The position numbers and the translations under genes were made by a program. Of a DNA stretch of 29,306 bases, positions 1-8,072 are shown in pieces. The DNA comes from DAOUMU01 sp034409055 (GTDB lineage Bacteria > Chloroflexota > Anaerolineae > 4572-78 > J111): the NCBI GenBank assembly GCA_034409055.1, contig DAOUMU010000250.1, positions 1-29,306 on the forward strand. The letters are read 5' to 3'. The notes under the pieces were generated by a model, which saw only the letters and a program-made list of their open reading frames with translations, searched no databases and was not told the origin of the DNA. Numbering within the stretch: position 1 is the first letter of the stretch; every line of letters starts with the position of its first letter.

Positions 1-206
1 CTCACTACCGTATACCCCCCCGATTTGACAGATTTCAAGAACTGACAGGGGGGAAAATAGACTGAATCCAACCTGGCAAAAAGCGAATTCGGTCAAAAAT
101 CTTTTGGCAAAAGTGCCAGAAAGCCGAAAGCAAACAACTTTTTAACTCAAAGATTGACCCTGCTAAAACTAAATATTTGTCAAGTGCAGGGGGTATACGG
201 TAGTGA
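1..206. repeat. MITE-like element with 18-bp terminal inverted repeats
   Basis: An 18-base sequence at 2-19 (TCACTACCGTATACCCCC) recurs as a perfect reverse complement at 189-206, bounding about 205 bp with no convincing ORF. A secondary C-run/G-run pair (15-21 with 48-53) adds a small hairpin at the left end. The structure fits a non-autonomous miniature transposable element or a solo IS derivative. The left flank is one base long here, so no target duplication can be seen. The family is not recognised. Confidence 0.7.
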
Positions 207-210
207 ATTA

Positions 211-219
211 TGATATAAT
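211..219 (+). promoter_or_regulatory. Extended -10 promoter (TGATATAAT)
   Basis: TG-A-TATAAT is a consensus extended -10 five bases beyond the right end of the inverted-repeat element. No good -35 lies at 17 bp. Transcription would start near 226 and give a leader of about 100 nt containing a short hairpin (CTGGT 263-267 with ACCAG 272-276) before the first small gene at 327. This is a prediction from motif match only. Confidence 0.45.
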
Positions 220-326
220 CAAAACGTAACCACCCAGCCATACCTGTAATAAAATGTCATATCTGGTCCAAACCAGGTAGTTACATCAAAACAAGCTAAG
301 AGACTTGCCGGGAAAGCTATAAACCA

Positions 327-530
327 ATGAGTAATCGCAATATACGGAAAGCGATTCGTAGTTTGCGAGAACGTATTCGTGAACACCGGGCCAAAATTGT
401 CAAAGAGTCGCCAGATTCCCCTGTTGTTGCTTATTGGGAGCGCGAGATTCGTGCTTGGGAAGAACGTATCCAACGACTTGAGGACCGTTTGGCGCGCCGT
501 ACTCGAAGAGGATCGAGGCGAAGGAGATAG
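327..530 (+). CDS. Small basic helical protein, function unknown
   Basis: This 67-residue protein is very rich in Arg, Lys and Glu and ends in a poly-Arg tail. The heptad-like pattern of charged and hydrophobic residues predicts an almost continuous alpha helix, probably a coiled coil. It has no recognisable domain. The start is the only ATG; GGGAAAG about ten bases upstream is a weak ribosome site. It lies 5 bp before the next small gene, which in turn overlaps the Mut7-C gene, so the three are probably one transcript. The basic tail would suit nucleic-acid binding, which would match the RNase-like partner, but this is inference. Confidence 0.55.
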   Translation: MSNRNIRKAIRSLRERIREHRAKIVKESPDSPVVAYWEREIRAWEERIQRLEDRLARRTRRGSRRRR

Positions 531-535
531 AAAAG

Positions 536-823
536 ATGACAATGACTTATGGAGTAAAAGAACGACTTCTAGATCTACTGGTCGGGGTTGGCCTGTCAAA
601 CCAGGCGGATTTGGTGGCAATGCATCTCACGGAAATCGAAGAAGAAGCTGGCAATTTTCTGGACCAACTGACCGCCTTTCGTGCCCACGCGCGTCATCAG
701 GACTCTGCGGCCGCCCAGGAGGCCATGGTGGAAATTTCGCTATCACTGCAACATATGGCCGACCATATTCGGGCCACGACACTTGTCCTGGATCATGAAT
801 TAGGTATTGACGAGGACGATTGA
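536..823 (+). CDS. Small acidic helical protein, function unknown
   Basis: This 95-residue protein begins at ATG 536 behind a good SD (AAGGAGAT near 516-523). It is predicted to be mostly helical, with regularly spaced Leu, Ala, His and Glu and an acidic C-terminus (GIDEDD). No family is recognised. Its stop TGA (821-823) overlaps the TTG start of the Mut7-C gene at 820, an arrangement that usually gives translational coupling. Placement between a basic helical protein and an RNase-type protein suggests a shared complex, though nothing in the sequence proves it. Confidence 0.65.
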   Translation: MTMTYGVKERLLDLLVGVGLSNQADLVAMHLTEIEEEAGNFLDQLTAFRAHARHQDSAAAQEAMVEISLSLQHMADHIRATTLVLDHELGIDEDD

Positions 824-1575
824 CCAACCAGGCCTATTTCCGCTTTTATGCCGAACTGAACGACTTCCTGCCGGCCGAGAGAAGACAGCGCACTTTTATT
901 CACCCTTTTGAGTTGAGCGGCTCGATCAAAGATATGATCGAGGCCCTGGGCGTACCCCACACCGAAGTCGATCTTATTTTGGTCAACGGCCGGTCGGTCG
1001 ATTTCTCCTACCTGGTCCGGGATGGAGACCGGATCAGCGTCTATCCCGTCTTTGAGTCGCTCGACATTACCCCCCTGATTCGCCTTCGTCCCGACCCTCT
1101 CCGGGAGACTCGCTTTGTCCTCGACGTTCACCTGGGCCGCCTGGCCACCTACCTGCGCATACTGGGGTTTGATACACTGTATCGCAATGACTACGCCGAT
1201 GAGGAACTGGCCCGCATCTCCAGCAGCGAGGGCCGGATTCTACTGACCCGGGACCGGGGCCTGCTCAAGCGCAGTGTGGTTACTCACGGTTATTGCCTGC
1301 GAACCACCAATCCCCGCCAACAGTTGATCGAGGTACTGCGCCGTTTCGACCTGTTCGACTCGATCAAGCCCTTCCAACGCTGCCTGCACTGTAACGGCTT
1401 GTTGCAGCCGGTTGATAAAGCAGCCATCGTCGACCGGTTATTACCCAAAACCAGGCAATACTACGACGAGTTTCGCCGCTGCCAGGGCTGCGACCGCATC
1501 TACTGGCCGGGCTCCCACCACCGGCGCATGCAAAAGTTCATCGAAGGCGTTCTGCAAAGCAGGCCGACGGATTGA
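820..1575 (+). CDS. Ubiquitin-like + Mut7-C RNase domain protein
   Basis: This 251-residue protein has two parts. Residues about 5-80 form a ThiS/MoaD-like beta-grasp domain (Ub-Mut7-C), with VNGRSVDF and DGDRISVYPVF typical of the fold. Residues about 97-245 match Mut7-C, a PIN-like nuclease domain: FVLDVHLGRLATYLRILGFD holds the first conserved acid (D102), D124 follows, and LLTRDRGLL holds D145. A zinc ribbon is built from C188, C191, C221 and C224. The family is thought to cleave RNA. The TTG start overlaps the preceding stop by the TTGA arrangement; translation is therefore likely coupled. The length is normal for the family and nothing appears truncated. Confidence 0.9.
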   Translation: MTNQAYFRFYAELNDFLPAERRQRTFIHPFELSGSIKDMIEALGVPHTEVDLILVNGRSVDFSYLVRDGDRISVYPVFESLDITPLIRLRPDPLRETRFVLDVHLGRLATYLRILGFDTLYRNDYADEELARISSSEGRILLTRDRGLLKRSVVTHGYCLRTTNPRQQLIEVLRRFDLFDSIKPFQRCLHCNGLLQPVDKAAIVDRLLPKTRQYYDEFRRCQGCDRIYWPGSHHRRMQKFIEGVLQSRPTD

Positions 1576-1654
1576 TTAAAGTCGTTACCAAATTCCTCCC
1601 GAATTTTACTGGCAAATTCTGGTATTTTAGCTTGTGGGAAAGAGAGATGAAACT

Positions 1655-2041
1655 ATGGAAAGAGAAAAAATAACTATTCCATCTATTGTGCTCGAATGGA
1701 GTGAATGGGTTGCCTGGGATGACTTAAAAATAGACGCGAGGCAAAAGGATGGAGTGAATGTGCCGAGCAGAGTAAGGGGTGTTTATGAGGTAAAATATGC
1801 AAATAACGAGGAACGATTGACGATAGGGAAGGCATCAAACCTACGTATGCGTATCAAACAAGGGCTGGTAAAAGGGAAAGCTCCCCATTCGGCTGGGGAA
1901 AAAATCCGTGCCAACGAGGACGTCTCAAGAATAGTGGTGAGATGGGCTGCTACAGATCGTCCTGCTACTGCGGAGGAAGAACTACACAGAAGGTATCAGG
2001 CAAAATTTGGTGGATTGCCCAAATATGTCGAATTCACTTGA
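1655..2041 (+). CDS. GIY-YIG-like nuclease-fold protein
   Basis: The 128-residue protein contains GVYEVKY...RLTIGKASNLRMRIKQGL, which resembles the GIY...YIG core: GVY replaces GIY and TIG replaces YIG, followed by the conserved Ala-Ser-Asn-Leu-Arg-x-Arg helix. A downstream AEEELHRRY segment offers the catalytic-type Glu. The domain would cut DNA in standard members, but loss of the first Tyr of YIG leaves activity uncertain. ATG 1655 is chosen because GGGAAAGAGAGA lies just upstream; an in-frame GTG at 1634 would add seven residues. It stands alone among accessory genes and may belong to a mobile or defence-type patch. Confidence 0.6.
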   Translation: MEREKITIPSIVLEWSEWVAWDDLKIDARQKDGVNVPSRVRGVYEVKYANNEERLTIGKASNLRMRIKQGLVKGKAPHSAGEKIRANEDVSRIVVRWAATDRPATAEEELHRRYQAKFGGLPKYVEFT

Positions 2042-2375
2042 AATCTGAACCTTATCTTCTTCCCCACCCCATCTCAAATCAAGCCCAGCTTGAGCAGCCA
2101 ACTGAACTGGCCGTGGGTACACCGTCCATCAGGTTCAACCCAACAGTGTGTTTTCACTGGTAATGTACCACCCTGTTGAGGCCGACGTATCTGGGTTGGG
2201 GTGAGGGGATCTGGCAATTTGTTAGCCCTTTTTATTTCTGTGATGACATATAGCACAGGCTGCTTGATGAAACATTGCTCCCAGGCTGGAAACGGATTAA
2301 AATGCATGCGCTTGGCTATTTCAAAGGGAAGTGGATTGTTGGCAAACGACGACAAACACAGAGGAAGAAAAAGAA
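2042..2375. other. Gene-free spacer with possible ORF remnant
   Basis: No convincing complete gene is visible. A stop-free frame runs from 2254 to a TGA at 2377-2379 and ends in a Lys/Arg-rich tail (GKRRQTQRKKKK). That TGA overlaps the ATG of the zinc-finger gene at 2376. Such an ATGA overlap is typical of a toxin gene preceding a YgiT-type antitoxin, so this could be the 3' end of a decayed partner. No start or family motif survives. Confidence 0.35.
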
Positions 2376-2639
2376 ATGATTTGTTCAGTCTGTTCTGAGA
2401 AAACAAGCGGTAACGGAATAGCCACCCAAGTCTTTCGCCGTGACGGACTTACGGTAACAATTACCGGCATACCAGCAATGGCAATATGTCCACACTGTGG
2501 AAACGCCGTGTTAGATTGGGAGGTGGCTCAAGCGGTTGAAGATTTGGTCCAGTCGCTATTTGAGTGGACAAAAACACATACGCTCCCCAAGCCGATCATC
2601 AGTATTACCTTTCCAGAAATGCATGCTTTGGCTGTCTGA
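2376..2639 (+). CDS. YgiT-type zinc-finger protein (MqsA-N-like)
   Basis: The 87-residue protein opens with MICSVC (C3, C6) and continues with ICPHCGNAV (C38, C41), the four-cysteine zinc site of YgiT-type/MqsA N-terminal domains, with the VxGIPA segment between them characteristic of the family. It lacks the C-terminal helix-turn-helix of full MqsA. Such short proteins usually act as antitoxin partners encoded next to a DUF4258 or similar toxin. ATG 2376 is chosen over an upstream in-frame start at 2331 because the zinc motif then begins at once and GAGGAAG (2361-2367) provides a ribosome site. No intact partner gene is adjacent. Confidence 0.8.
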   Translation: MICSVCSEKTSGNGIATQVFRRDGLTVTITGIPAMAICPHCGNAVLDWEVAQAVEDLVQSLFEWTKTHTLPKPIISITFPEMHALAV

Positions 2640-2769
2640 AGAGATGTTCCTCAATCACAGATTTGGTGACGATGATTCCCCCTATTTCCAGGGTCGATAT
2701 AAAACGTTTGACCAACGAGGAAAATAAAGCAGGCTTACTGTAATCTTTCCTGTACCCTATGAGGTAATC

Positions 2770-5268
2770 GTGAGAGACCTCGCTGAAATCAACCGGTTGC
2801 TGGCTGAGACCAAAGAAGAGTTAACAAAGCTTGATGCCCGTAGGGTAGAGTTGCTTAAACAAATCACTGAATTGCAGCAAGAGAAAGTATCTTTTCTCGA
2901 TGGACAGGAAACTCCTCCGCAGCTTGCCGGGTTGCCATCGGTAACTAACCAGTCCTCCCAAGAAGCAAAAATCAGCCTCTTCCGCAGTCTATTTCGGGGT
3001 CGCGAAGATGTGTACCCCAAGAGATTTGAGAGTCTGAAAACAGGCAAAGCGGGATATCAACCCGTTTGTCGTAACGAATGGGTCAGCGGTATCTGCGAAA
3101 AGCCGAAGATTCGATGCGATAAGTGCGCGCATTGAGAATTTCTGCCTGTTACTGACGATGTTGTAAGAAACCATCTCTTGGGAATGGATCCCAAGGATAG
3201 ATCAAGCCGTGACTTCACGATCGGTGTTTATCCGATGCTGCCTGATGAGACTTGTTGGTTCCTGGCGGCAGACTTTGACAAAACTTCTTGGCAGGAAGAT
3301 GCAAGGGCATTCCTGGAGACGTGCCGGCTTTTCGATATACCAGCAGCGTTGGAGAGGTCCCGTTCGGGTAATGGAGGGCACTTGTGGATTTTCTTCTCTG
3401 AACCTGTCCCGGTGGCACTGGCGCGTAAAATGGGCGCTTTCCTGCTGACCCAGACGATGGAGCGTCGTCCCGAGATTGGGTTAGATTCCTATGACCGCTT
3501 TTTCCCTAGCCAGGACACGCTCCCCAAAGGCGGTTTGGGTAATTTAATCGCTCTACCGCTACAAAAGAAACCCCGCCAGAATGGCAACAGTCTTTTCCTG
3601 GATGAAAACTTTGTTCCCCATCAGGATCAATGGGTTTTTCTCGCATCGCTCCGTCGAATGAATCGCCAAGAAGTCGAGACGATTGTTGTTAAGGCGGAAA
3701 AGCAGGGTGAAGTTTTAGGAGTTCGAATTCCCGTAACTGACGAGAGCGATGATACCCCATGGGCTGTGCCTCCTTCAAGACAACTTAAGGAACCCCCGAT
3801 CATTGGCCCGTTTCCAGAACAAATTGATCTTGTGCTTGGTAATCAGATTTATGTACCCAAGACAGATATTACGCCCTCTCTGCGTAACCGGCTGATCCGT
3901 GTGGCGGCTTTTCAAAACCCGGAGTTTTATCAGGCCCAGGCTATGCGTTTGTCAACGTTTGGCAAACCGCGCATTATCAGTTGCTGTGAGGATTTTCCTA
4001 AATACCTGGGGTTACCACGCGGCTGCCTCGACGAAATAGTCGATTTATTCCAATCCCTCGACGTCAAAGTGAAACTTACCGATGAGCGATTCGCCGGAAA
4101 GCCTCTTGAACTCCAATTTCAGGGGGACTTGCGGACAGAACAACAGCAGGCAGCCGATGCTTTGTTATCGCATGACATAGGCGTTTTATCTGCTTCAACA
4201 GGCTTTGGCAAGACGGTTGTGGCGGCCTATCTGATTGCACAACGCAGGACAAACACATTGGTGATTGTCCATCGCCGACAATTGCTTGACCAGTGGATTG
4301 AGGCTTTGAACCAGTTTCTTGATCCTACGCCGAAGGGGATTGGACAAATTGGGGGCGGCAAGCGTAAACCAACAGAAAAAATTGACGTGGCGATGGTGCA
4401 AAGTTTGATCCGAAAAGGTGTGGTTAATGACATTGTTGGTAAATACGGCTACTTGATTGTAGACGAATGCCATCACATCTCCGCCGTCAGTTTTGAGCAA
4501 GTTGTTAGACAGAGCAAGGCCAGATATATGACCGGTTTGTCGGCTACGGTTGTACGGAAAGATGGCCATCATCCGATTGTTTTTATGCAGTGTGGGCCTG
4601 TCCGCTATCGAGTGGATGATCGAAAACAGACAGAGAAACGACCTTTTGATCATAAAGTCCTAATTCGTCCCACCAACTTTCGCCTACCATCTCATTTACA
4701 GAACGTGACTTCGTTGCCAATTCAGGATGTGTATGCTATGCTGGTCAGAGACGATGAACGGAATCGATTGATCGTTAAAGATGTGGTTGCAGCGGTGCAA
4801 GCAAAACGATTTCCGGTTCTATTGACTGAACGCCGGGAACACCTGGATTTACTTGCTGGCCTGCTTGCCGAGCCTATCCAACATGTTATCGTGATGGCAG
4901 GAGGCATGGGCAAAAAGCAAAGAAAGCAATTGTTGGAGCAAATCGCCAGCATCCCCGCCGATCAGCCGCGGGTGATTGTGGCAACCGGGCGTTATCTAGG
5001 CGAAGGATTTGACGATGAGCGGCTGGATACCTTGTTCCTGGCTTTACCAATCTCGTGGCGCGGCACCTTGACTCAGTATGCGGGACGGCTTCACCGGCTG
5101 AACACAGCCAAGAAGGATGTGATCATTTATGACTACGTGGATTTTGAAGTTCCGGTGTTGGCGAAGATGTATACCAAACGGCGAACCGGATACAAAGGAA
5201 TTGGCTATGAGATTGTTTTGCCGGATAGCAAGAGTCAAACAGGTCAACTCAAACTGAAGGGTCTGTGA
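2770..5268 (+). pseudogene. AEP primase-SF2 helicase fusion with in-frame TGA
   Basis: Reading through one TGA (3133-3135, codon 122), this is a single 832-codon gene. The N-terminus is a coiled coil (about 1-40), then a Cys cluster (VCRNEWVSGICEKPKIRCDK), then an archaeo-eukaryotic primase (AEP) domain with DFD (168-170) and a GGHLW motif (H204). A superfamily 2 helicase follows with Walker A GFGKT (478-482), DECHH (565-569), GLSAT and QYAGRLHR. This architecture is that described as the core of TOTE conflict systems. The frame is identical on both sides of the TGA and homology continues straight through it (FLPVTDDVVRNHLL); a CGA-to-TGA change would explain it. GTG 2770 follows GAGGT by four bases. 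The 3' part could restart at ATG 3184 but would lose the coiled coil and zinc region. Confidence 0.85.
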
Positions 5269-5465
5269 TCTTATCACTGGTGTACCGTTTTACATTTGTG
5301 ATTGTGTTATCTTTATCCGCTGTTTGTTGATGGTAAGGCACTTCGCTACCCTGAATGAAAAGAATGAAAAAGAGAATTGAGCAAACAAGGTGTTCATTTG
5401 TTTTTTTCGTTATGTTGATGTAAACTAGCTTAATTAGGATAATTACAATAATAGGTATTTACATT

Positions 5466-5480
5466 AGGGATCAATACCCT
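5466..5480. promoter_or_regulatory. Palindrome before recA (AGGG-N7-CCCT)
   Basis: An AGGGATCAATACCCT inverted repeat ends two bases before the recA ATG. It covers the only purine-rich stretch that could serve as an SD (AGGGA), so it could be a repressor site or an RNA hairpin that hides the ribosome site. It does not match the GAAC-N4-GTTC or CTG-N10-CAG LexA boxes. The rest of 5269-5482 is AT-rich and contains no gene. Confidence 0.35.
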
Positions 5481-5482
5481 GT

Positions 5483-6511
5483 ATGGCAGATAACGGACAG
5501 GCCAAAGCATTGGAAACGGCCCTGGCCAATCTAAAAAAGCGATTTGGCGAGGGCGCTATTATGAAGTTGGGGGAGGCCCAACATTTACAGGTTGCGGTTA
5601 TCCCGACCGGGTCACTGTCCCTGGATATTGCTCTGGGCGTGGGGGGAGTGCCCAAAGGCCGGGTCGTTGAAATTTATGGCCCGGAAAGCTCCGGTAAAAC
5701 CACCCTTTGTCAGCATATTATTGCCGAAGCGCAAAAAATGGGGGGGGTGGCTGCTTTTGTGGATGTAGAGCATGCCCTCGATCCTGTTTATGCTGAAAAA
5801 TGTGGGGTAAAGATTGACGACCTCTATGTTTCTCAGCCTGACACCGGCGAGCAGGCCCTGGAAATTACTGAGGCCCTGGTGCGCTCTGGCGTGTTGTCTG
5901 TGGTCGTTATTGACTCGGTGGCTGCCCTGGTGCCGCGCGCTGAGATTGAAGGGGAGATGGGCGATTCACATATGGGTTTACAAGCCCGTTTGATGAGTCA
6001 GGCCCTGCGCAAGTTATCCGGCGCGATTAAAACCAGCAATACGGTGGTTATCTTTACCAACCAGCTTCGCCAAAAGATTGGGGTGATGTTTGGTAATCCG
6101 GAAACGACGACCGGTGGTATGGCTCTTCGCTTTTATGCCTCGGTCCGGCTGGATATCCGCCGGATTCAGGCCATCAAAGAGAGTGGCGAAGTCATCGGTA
6201 GCCGGACCAGAGTAACCGTCAAGAAAAATAAAGTGGCCCCGCCTTTTAAGGTGGCAGAATTTGATATTATGTATAACGAGGGCATCTCTAAAGTTGGCGA
6301 TGTCCTGGATATCGCCGTTGCCCAGGAAATCGTAGATAAACGGGGCTCTTTTTACTCTTATGGTGACACTCGTCTGGCTCAGGGTCGAGAAAATGCTAAA
6401 ATGTTCCTGATGGAGAACCCTGAGCTGACCCTGGAAATTGAAAACAAGGTCAGAGAGCGATTTGGAATGCCTCTGAGAGAACCGTCTGCCATTGATTCCC
6501 AATCAGGGTAA
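5483..6511 (+). CDS. recA: Recombinase RecA
   Basis: The 342-residue protein is a full-length RecA, the ATP-dependent filament protein for homologous strand exchange and SOS co-protease activity. Walker A is GPESSGKT at 66-73. The family segments FVDVEHALDPVYA, VVVIDSVAALVPRAEIEGEMGD and TNQLRQKIGVMFGNPETTTGG (loop L2 region) are all present. The start ATG 5483 gives the normal N-terminus (MADN...KALETALANLKKRFGEGAIMKLG). It heads a recA-recX-rny order seen in several phyla. No intein or frameshift is present. Confidence 0.98.
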   Translation: MADNGQAKALETALANLKKRFGEGAIMKLGEAQHLQVAVIPTGSLSLDIALGVGGVPKGRVVEIYGPESSGKTTLCQHIIAEAQKMGGVAAFVDVEHALDPVYAEKCGVKIDDLYVSQPDTGEQALEITEALVRSGVLSVVVIDSVAALVPRAEIEGEMGDSHMGLQARLMSQALRKLSGAIKTSNTVVIFTNQLRQKIGVMFGNPETTTGGMALRFYASVRLDIRRIQAIKESGEVIGSRTRVTVKKNKVAPPFKVAEFDIMYNEGISKVGDVLDIAVAQEIVDKRGSFYSYGDTRLAQGRENAKMFLMENPELTLEIENKVRERFGMPLREPSAIDSQSG

Positions 6512-6520
6512 ACTGGACTT

Positions 6521-6545
6521 ATTGAGGGATTTACTCTCAATTTTA
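6521..6545 (+). terminator. Probable intrinsic terminator after recA
   Basis: ATTGAGGG (6521-6528) pairs with CTCTCAAT (6534-6541), allowing one G-U pair, around a five-base loop, followed by TTTATTG. It starts ten bases after the recA stop. The stem is AT-rich, so strength is probably moderate. Confidence 0.5.
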
Positions 6546-6659
6546 TTGACCCTATCAAGAGACCGGAAGGTCCACGAGTCGTCAACGAACCTGTTACAGC
6601 TTTTGGAATTTTGATGGCTTGAAACAAACATCCAACCTGCGGCTAAATTCGTTCTGTAT

Positions 6660-6812
6660 TAGGGTGTGTTGACATTTCGGATTATGTCATTCTGAGCGAC
6701 CAAGGGGAGCGAAGAATCTCCTATTTCGCCTTGAATTTGTCCTCGTTGCCGGAGATTCCTCGTCGCTGCGCTCCTCGGAATGACATTTTTGGGCAAATGT
6801 CAACAGAACCTA
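6660..6812. repeat. MITE-like nested palindrome, about 150 bp
   Basis: TGTTGACATTT (6667-6677) is inverted perfectly at 6795-6805. Imperfect pairing extends outward to TAGG/CCTA ends (6660 and 6812). Inside, TGTCATTCTGAG (6685-6696) pairs with CTCGGAATGACA (6774-6785), and GAATCTCC (6714-6721) pairs with GGAGATTC (6751-6758). The outermost TA on each side could be an IS630/Tc1-type TA target duplication. No ORF lies inside; it is probably non-autonomous. Confidence 0.65.
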
Positions 6813-7329
6813 GTAGCCCAGGCGCATACTTTTGACATCGTACCGGTTGAAGTTTTTTTTATTGACGTAATTGGAAGACGTCATCTACAAAAGATATTGT
6901 TATGACCTGTTTTACCTACTGTTATGTATCTGGCCAATCGCGTGTTGTTGCCTTTATCTAAATCTGATGATGTTGGTCAGAAATTCCGGGTAGTTTACAC
7001 AAATTGGTGAGGCTGGGAATTTGGGTGGCGAAGCGCTTTATTTCTGATAATTTTATACTTTCTGCTGAAGTGGTAGAAATTGAGCATGAGTCGCTGTAGT
7101 AAGACCTCATCAATTTGCCTTAGTCTTGGCATCGGGTTATACAATAGTTATCGAGGCTACGGTTAATTCGCTGTCTTTGCGGGTTTAGAGACCTTTTAAT
7201 CTGAATTTTTGTAGATTTGTTATTATAATCACGACATATTATCGCTGCTTAAAAGGTGCAAAGATAGAAGTTAATTGTAGCTAACAACCGCTTGTCTGTT
7301 TGTTTCAAGCTATATTTTTCTAAGATTCT
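6813..7329. other. AT-rich gene-free gap with a -10 element
   Basis: No coding region is supported in this 517-bp stretch on either strand. It is more AT-rich than the flanking genes. A perfect TATAAT occurs at 7224-7229 with no convincing -35 at 16-18 bp. A transcript from it would start near 7236 and reach the hairpin at 7330-7366, giving either a short RNA of about 130 nt or the recX leader. Confidence 0.4.
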
Positions 7330-7366
7330 AAAGCTGTGACGCCTTGCGCACAGCTTTTCTTTTTTC
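7330..7366 (+). terminator. Strong intrinsic terminator or attenuator before recX
   Basis: AAAGCTGTG (7330-7338) and CACAGCTTT (7349-7357) form a perfect 9-bp stem with a 10-base loop, followed by TTCTTTTTTC. This is a classical rho-independent structure. It ends at the SD AGGAGAG (7367-7373) of recX, only 15 bases before the recX ATG, so it sits in the recX leader rather than directly after a gene. It could attenuate recX or end a short upstream RNA. Confidence 0.7.
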
Positions 7367-7380
7367 AGGAGAGTGGCTCG

Positions 7381-8031
7381 ATGGCCGGAACGATTACGGC
7401 CTTAAAAATTCAAAAGCGCAACAAAGAGCGAGTCAATCTTTTTTTGGATGATGAGTATGCTTTTTCGTTGACTGTGCTGTTGGCCGCTACCTTAAAAAAA
7501 GGACAATACCTTAGCGACGCCGAAATTGAGCAGCTCAAATACAGTGATGAACGGCGTAAAGCCTATAACCATGCCATCCGTTTTTTGGGGTTTCGCTCGC
7601 GTAGTCAAACGGAAATGGAGCGCTATTTGCACGACAAGGGGTACTCGCCTGACGTTGTAACGGATACGGTTAATCGCTTGCTGCATGAGCAATACCTGGA
7701 TGACGAAGCATTTGCTCGTTCCTGGCTGGAGAACAGGGAGCGTTTCCGGCCTCGTGGTCAACAAGCTTTGCGTTACGAACTAAAACAAAAAGGCATTGCC
7801 GACGAGGTGATCGAAACCGTATTGGCCGATTTGGATGAGGAGACACTGGCCTGGACTGCGGTCGAGGGCAAGCTTCGCCTCTGGAGAAATTTAGAGAAAG
7901 TCGATTTTAAGAAAAAGGTTATGGGCTTTTTAAGCAGGCGCGGCTTTGATTATGAAGTGAGCCATCGTGTCTTGAACCGCGCCTGGGAATGGTTACATTC
8001 ATCGGAGACATCAAACTTTTTACATGAATAA
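7381..8031 (+). CDS. recX: Recombination regulator RecX
   Basis: The 216-residue protein matches RecX, which binds RecA filaments and limits their activity. It shows the tandem three-helix repeats of the family: RFLGFRSRSQTEMERYLHDKGYSPDVV, YLDDEAFARSWLENRERFRPRGQQALRYELKQKGI and a third repeat near KKVMGFLSRRGFDYEVSHRVL. An N-terminal beta-strand segment (ITALKIQKRNKERVNLFLDDEYAFSL) is typical of longer RecX proteins. ATG 7381 has AGGAGAG eight bases upstream; an earlier in-frame GTG at 7336 would place codons inside the terminator hairpin and is rejected. The rny start follows 41 bp downstream. Confidence 0.93.
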   Translation: MAGTITALKIQKRNKERVNLFLDDEYAFSLTVLLAATLKKGQYLSDAEIEQLKYSDERRKAYNHAIRFLGFRSRSQTEMERYLHDKGYSPDVVTDTVNRLLHEQYLDDEAFARSWLENRERFRPRGQQALRYELKQKGIADEVIETVLADLDEETLAWTAVEGKLRLWRNLEKVDFKKKVMGFLSRRGFDYEVSHRVLNRAWEWLHSSETSNFLHE

Positions 8032-8072
8032 AGAAATACCTGTCAATATTTTTGAAGTCAAAGGGGAAAGAA

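Noticed and set aside
379..798. Plus-strand 139-codon ORF
   Set aside because: It overlaps two better-supported small genes with SD sites and shows low-complexity composition.
3133..3135. Selenocysteine or other recoding at TGA
   Set aside because: Neighbouring residues predict Arg at this position, not Cys/Sec, and no recoding hairpin is evident; a CGA-to-TGA change is simpler.
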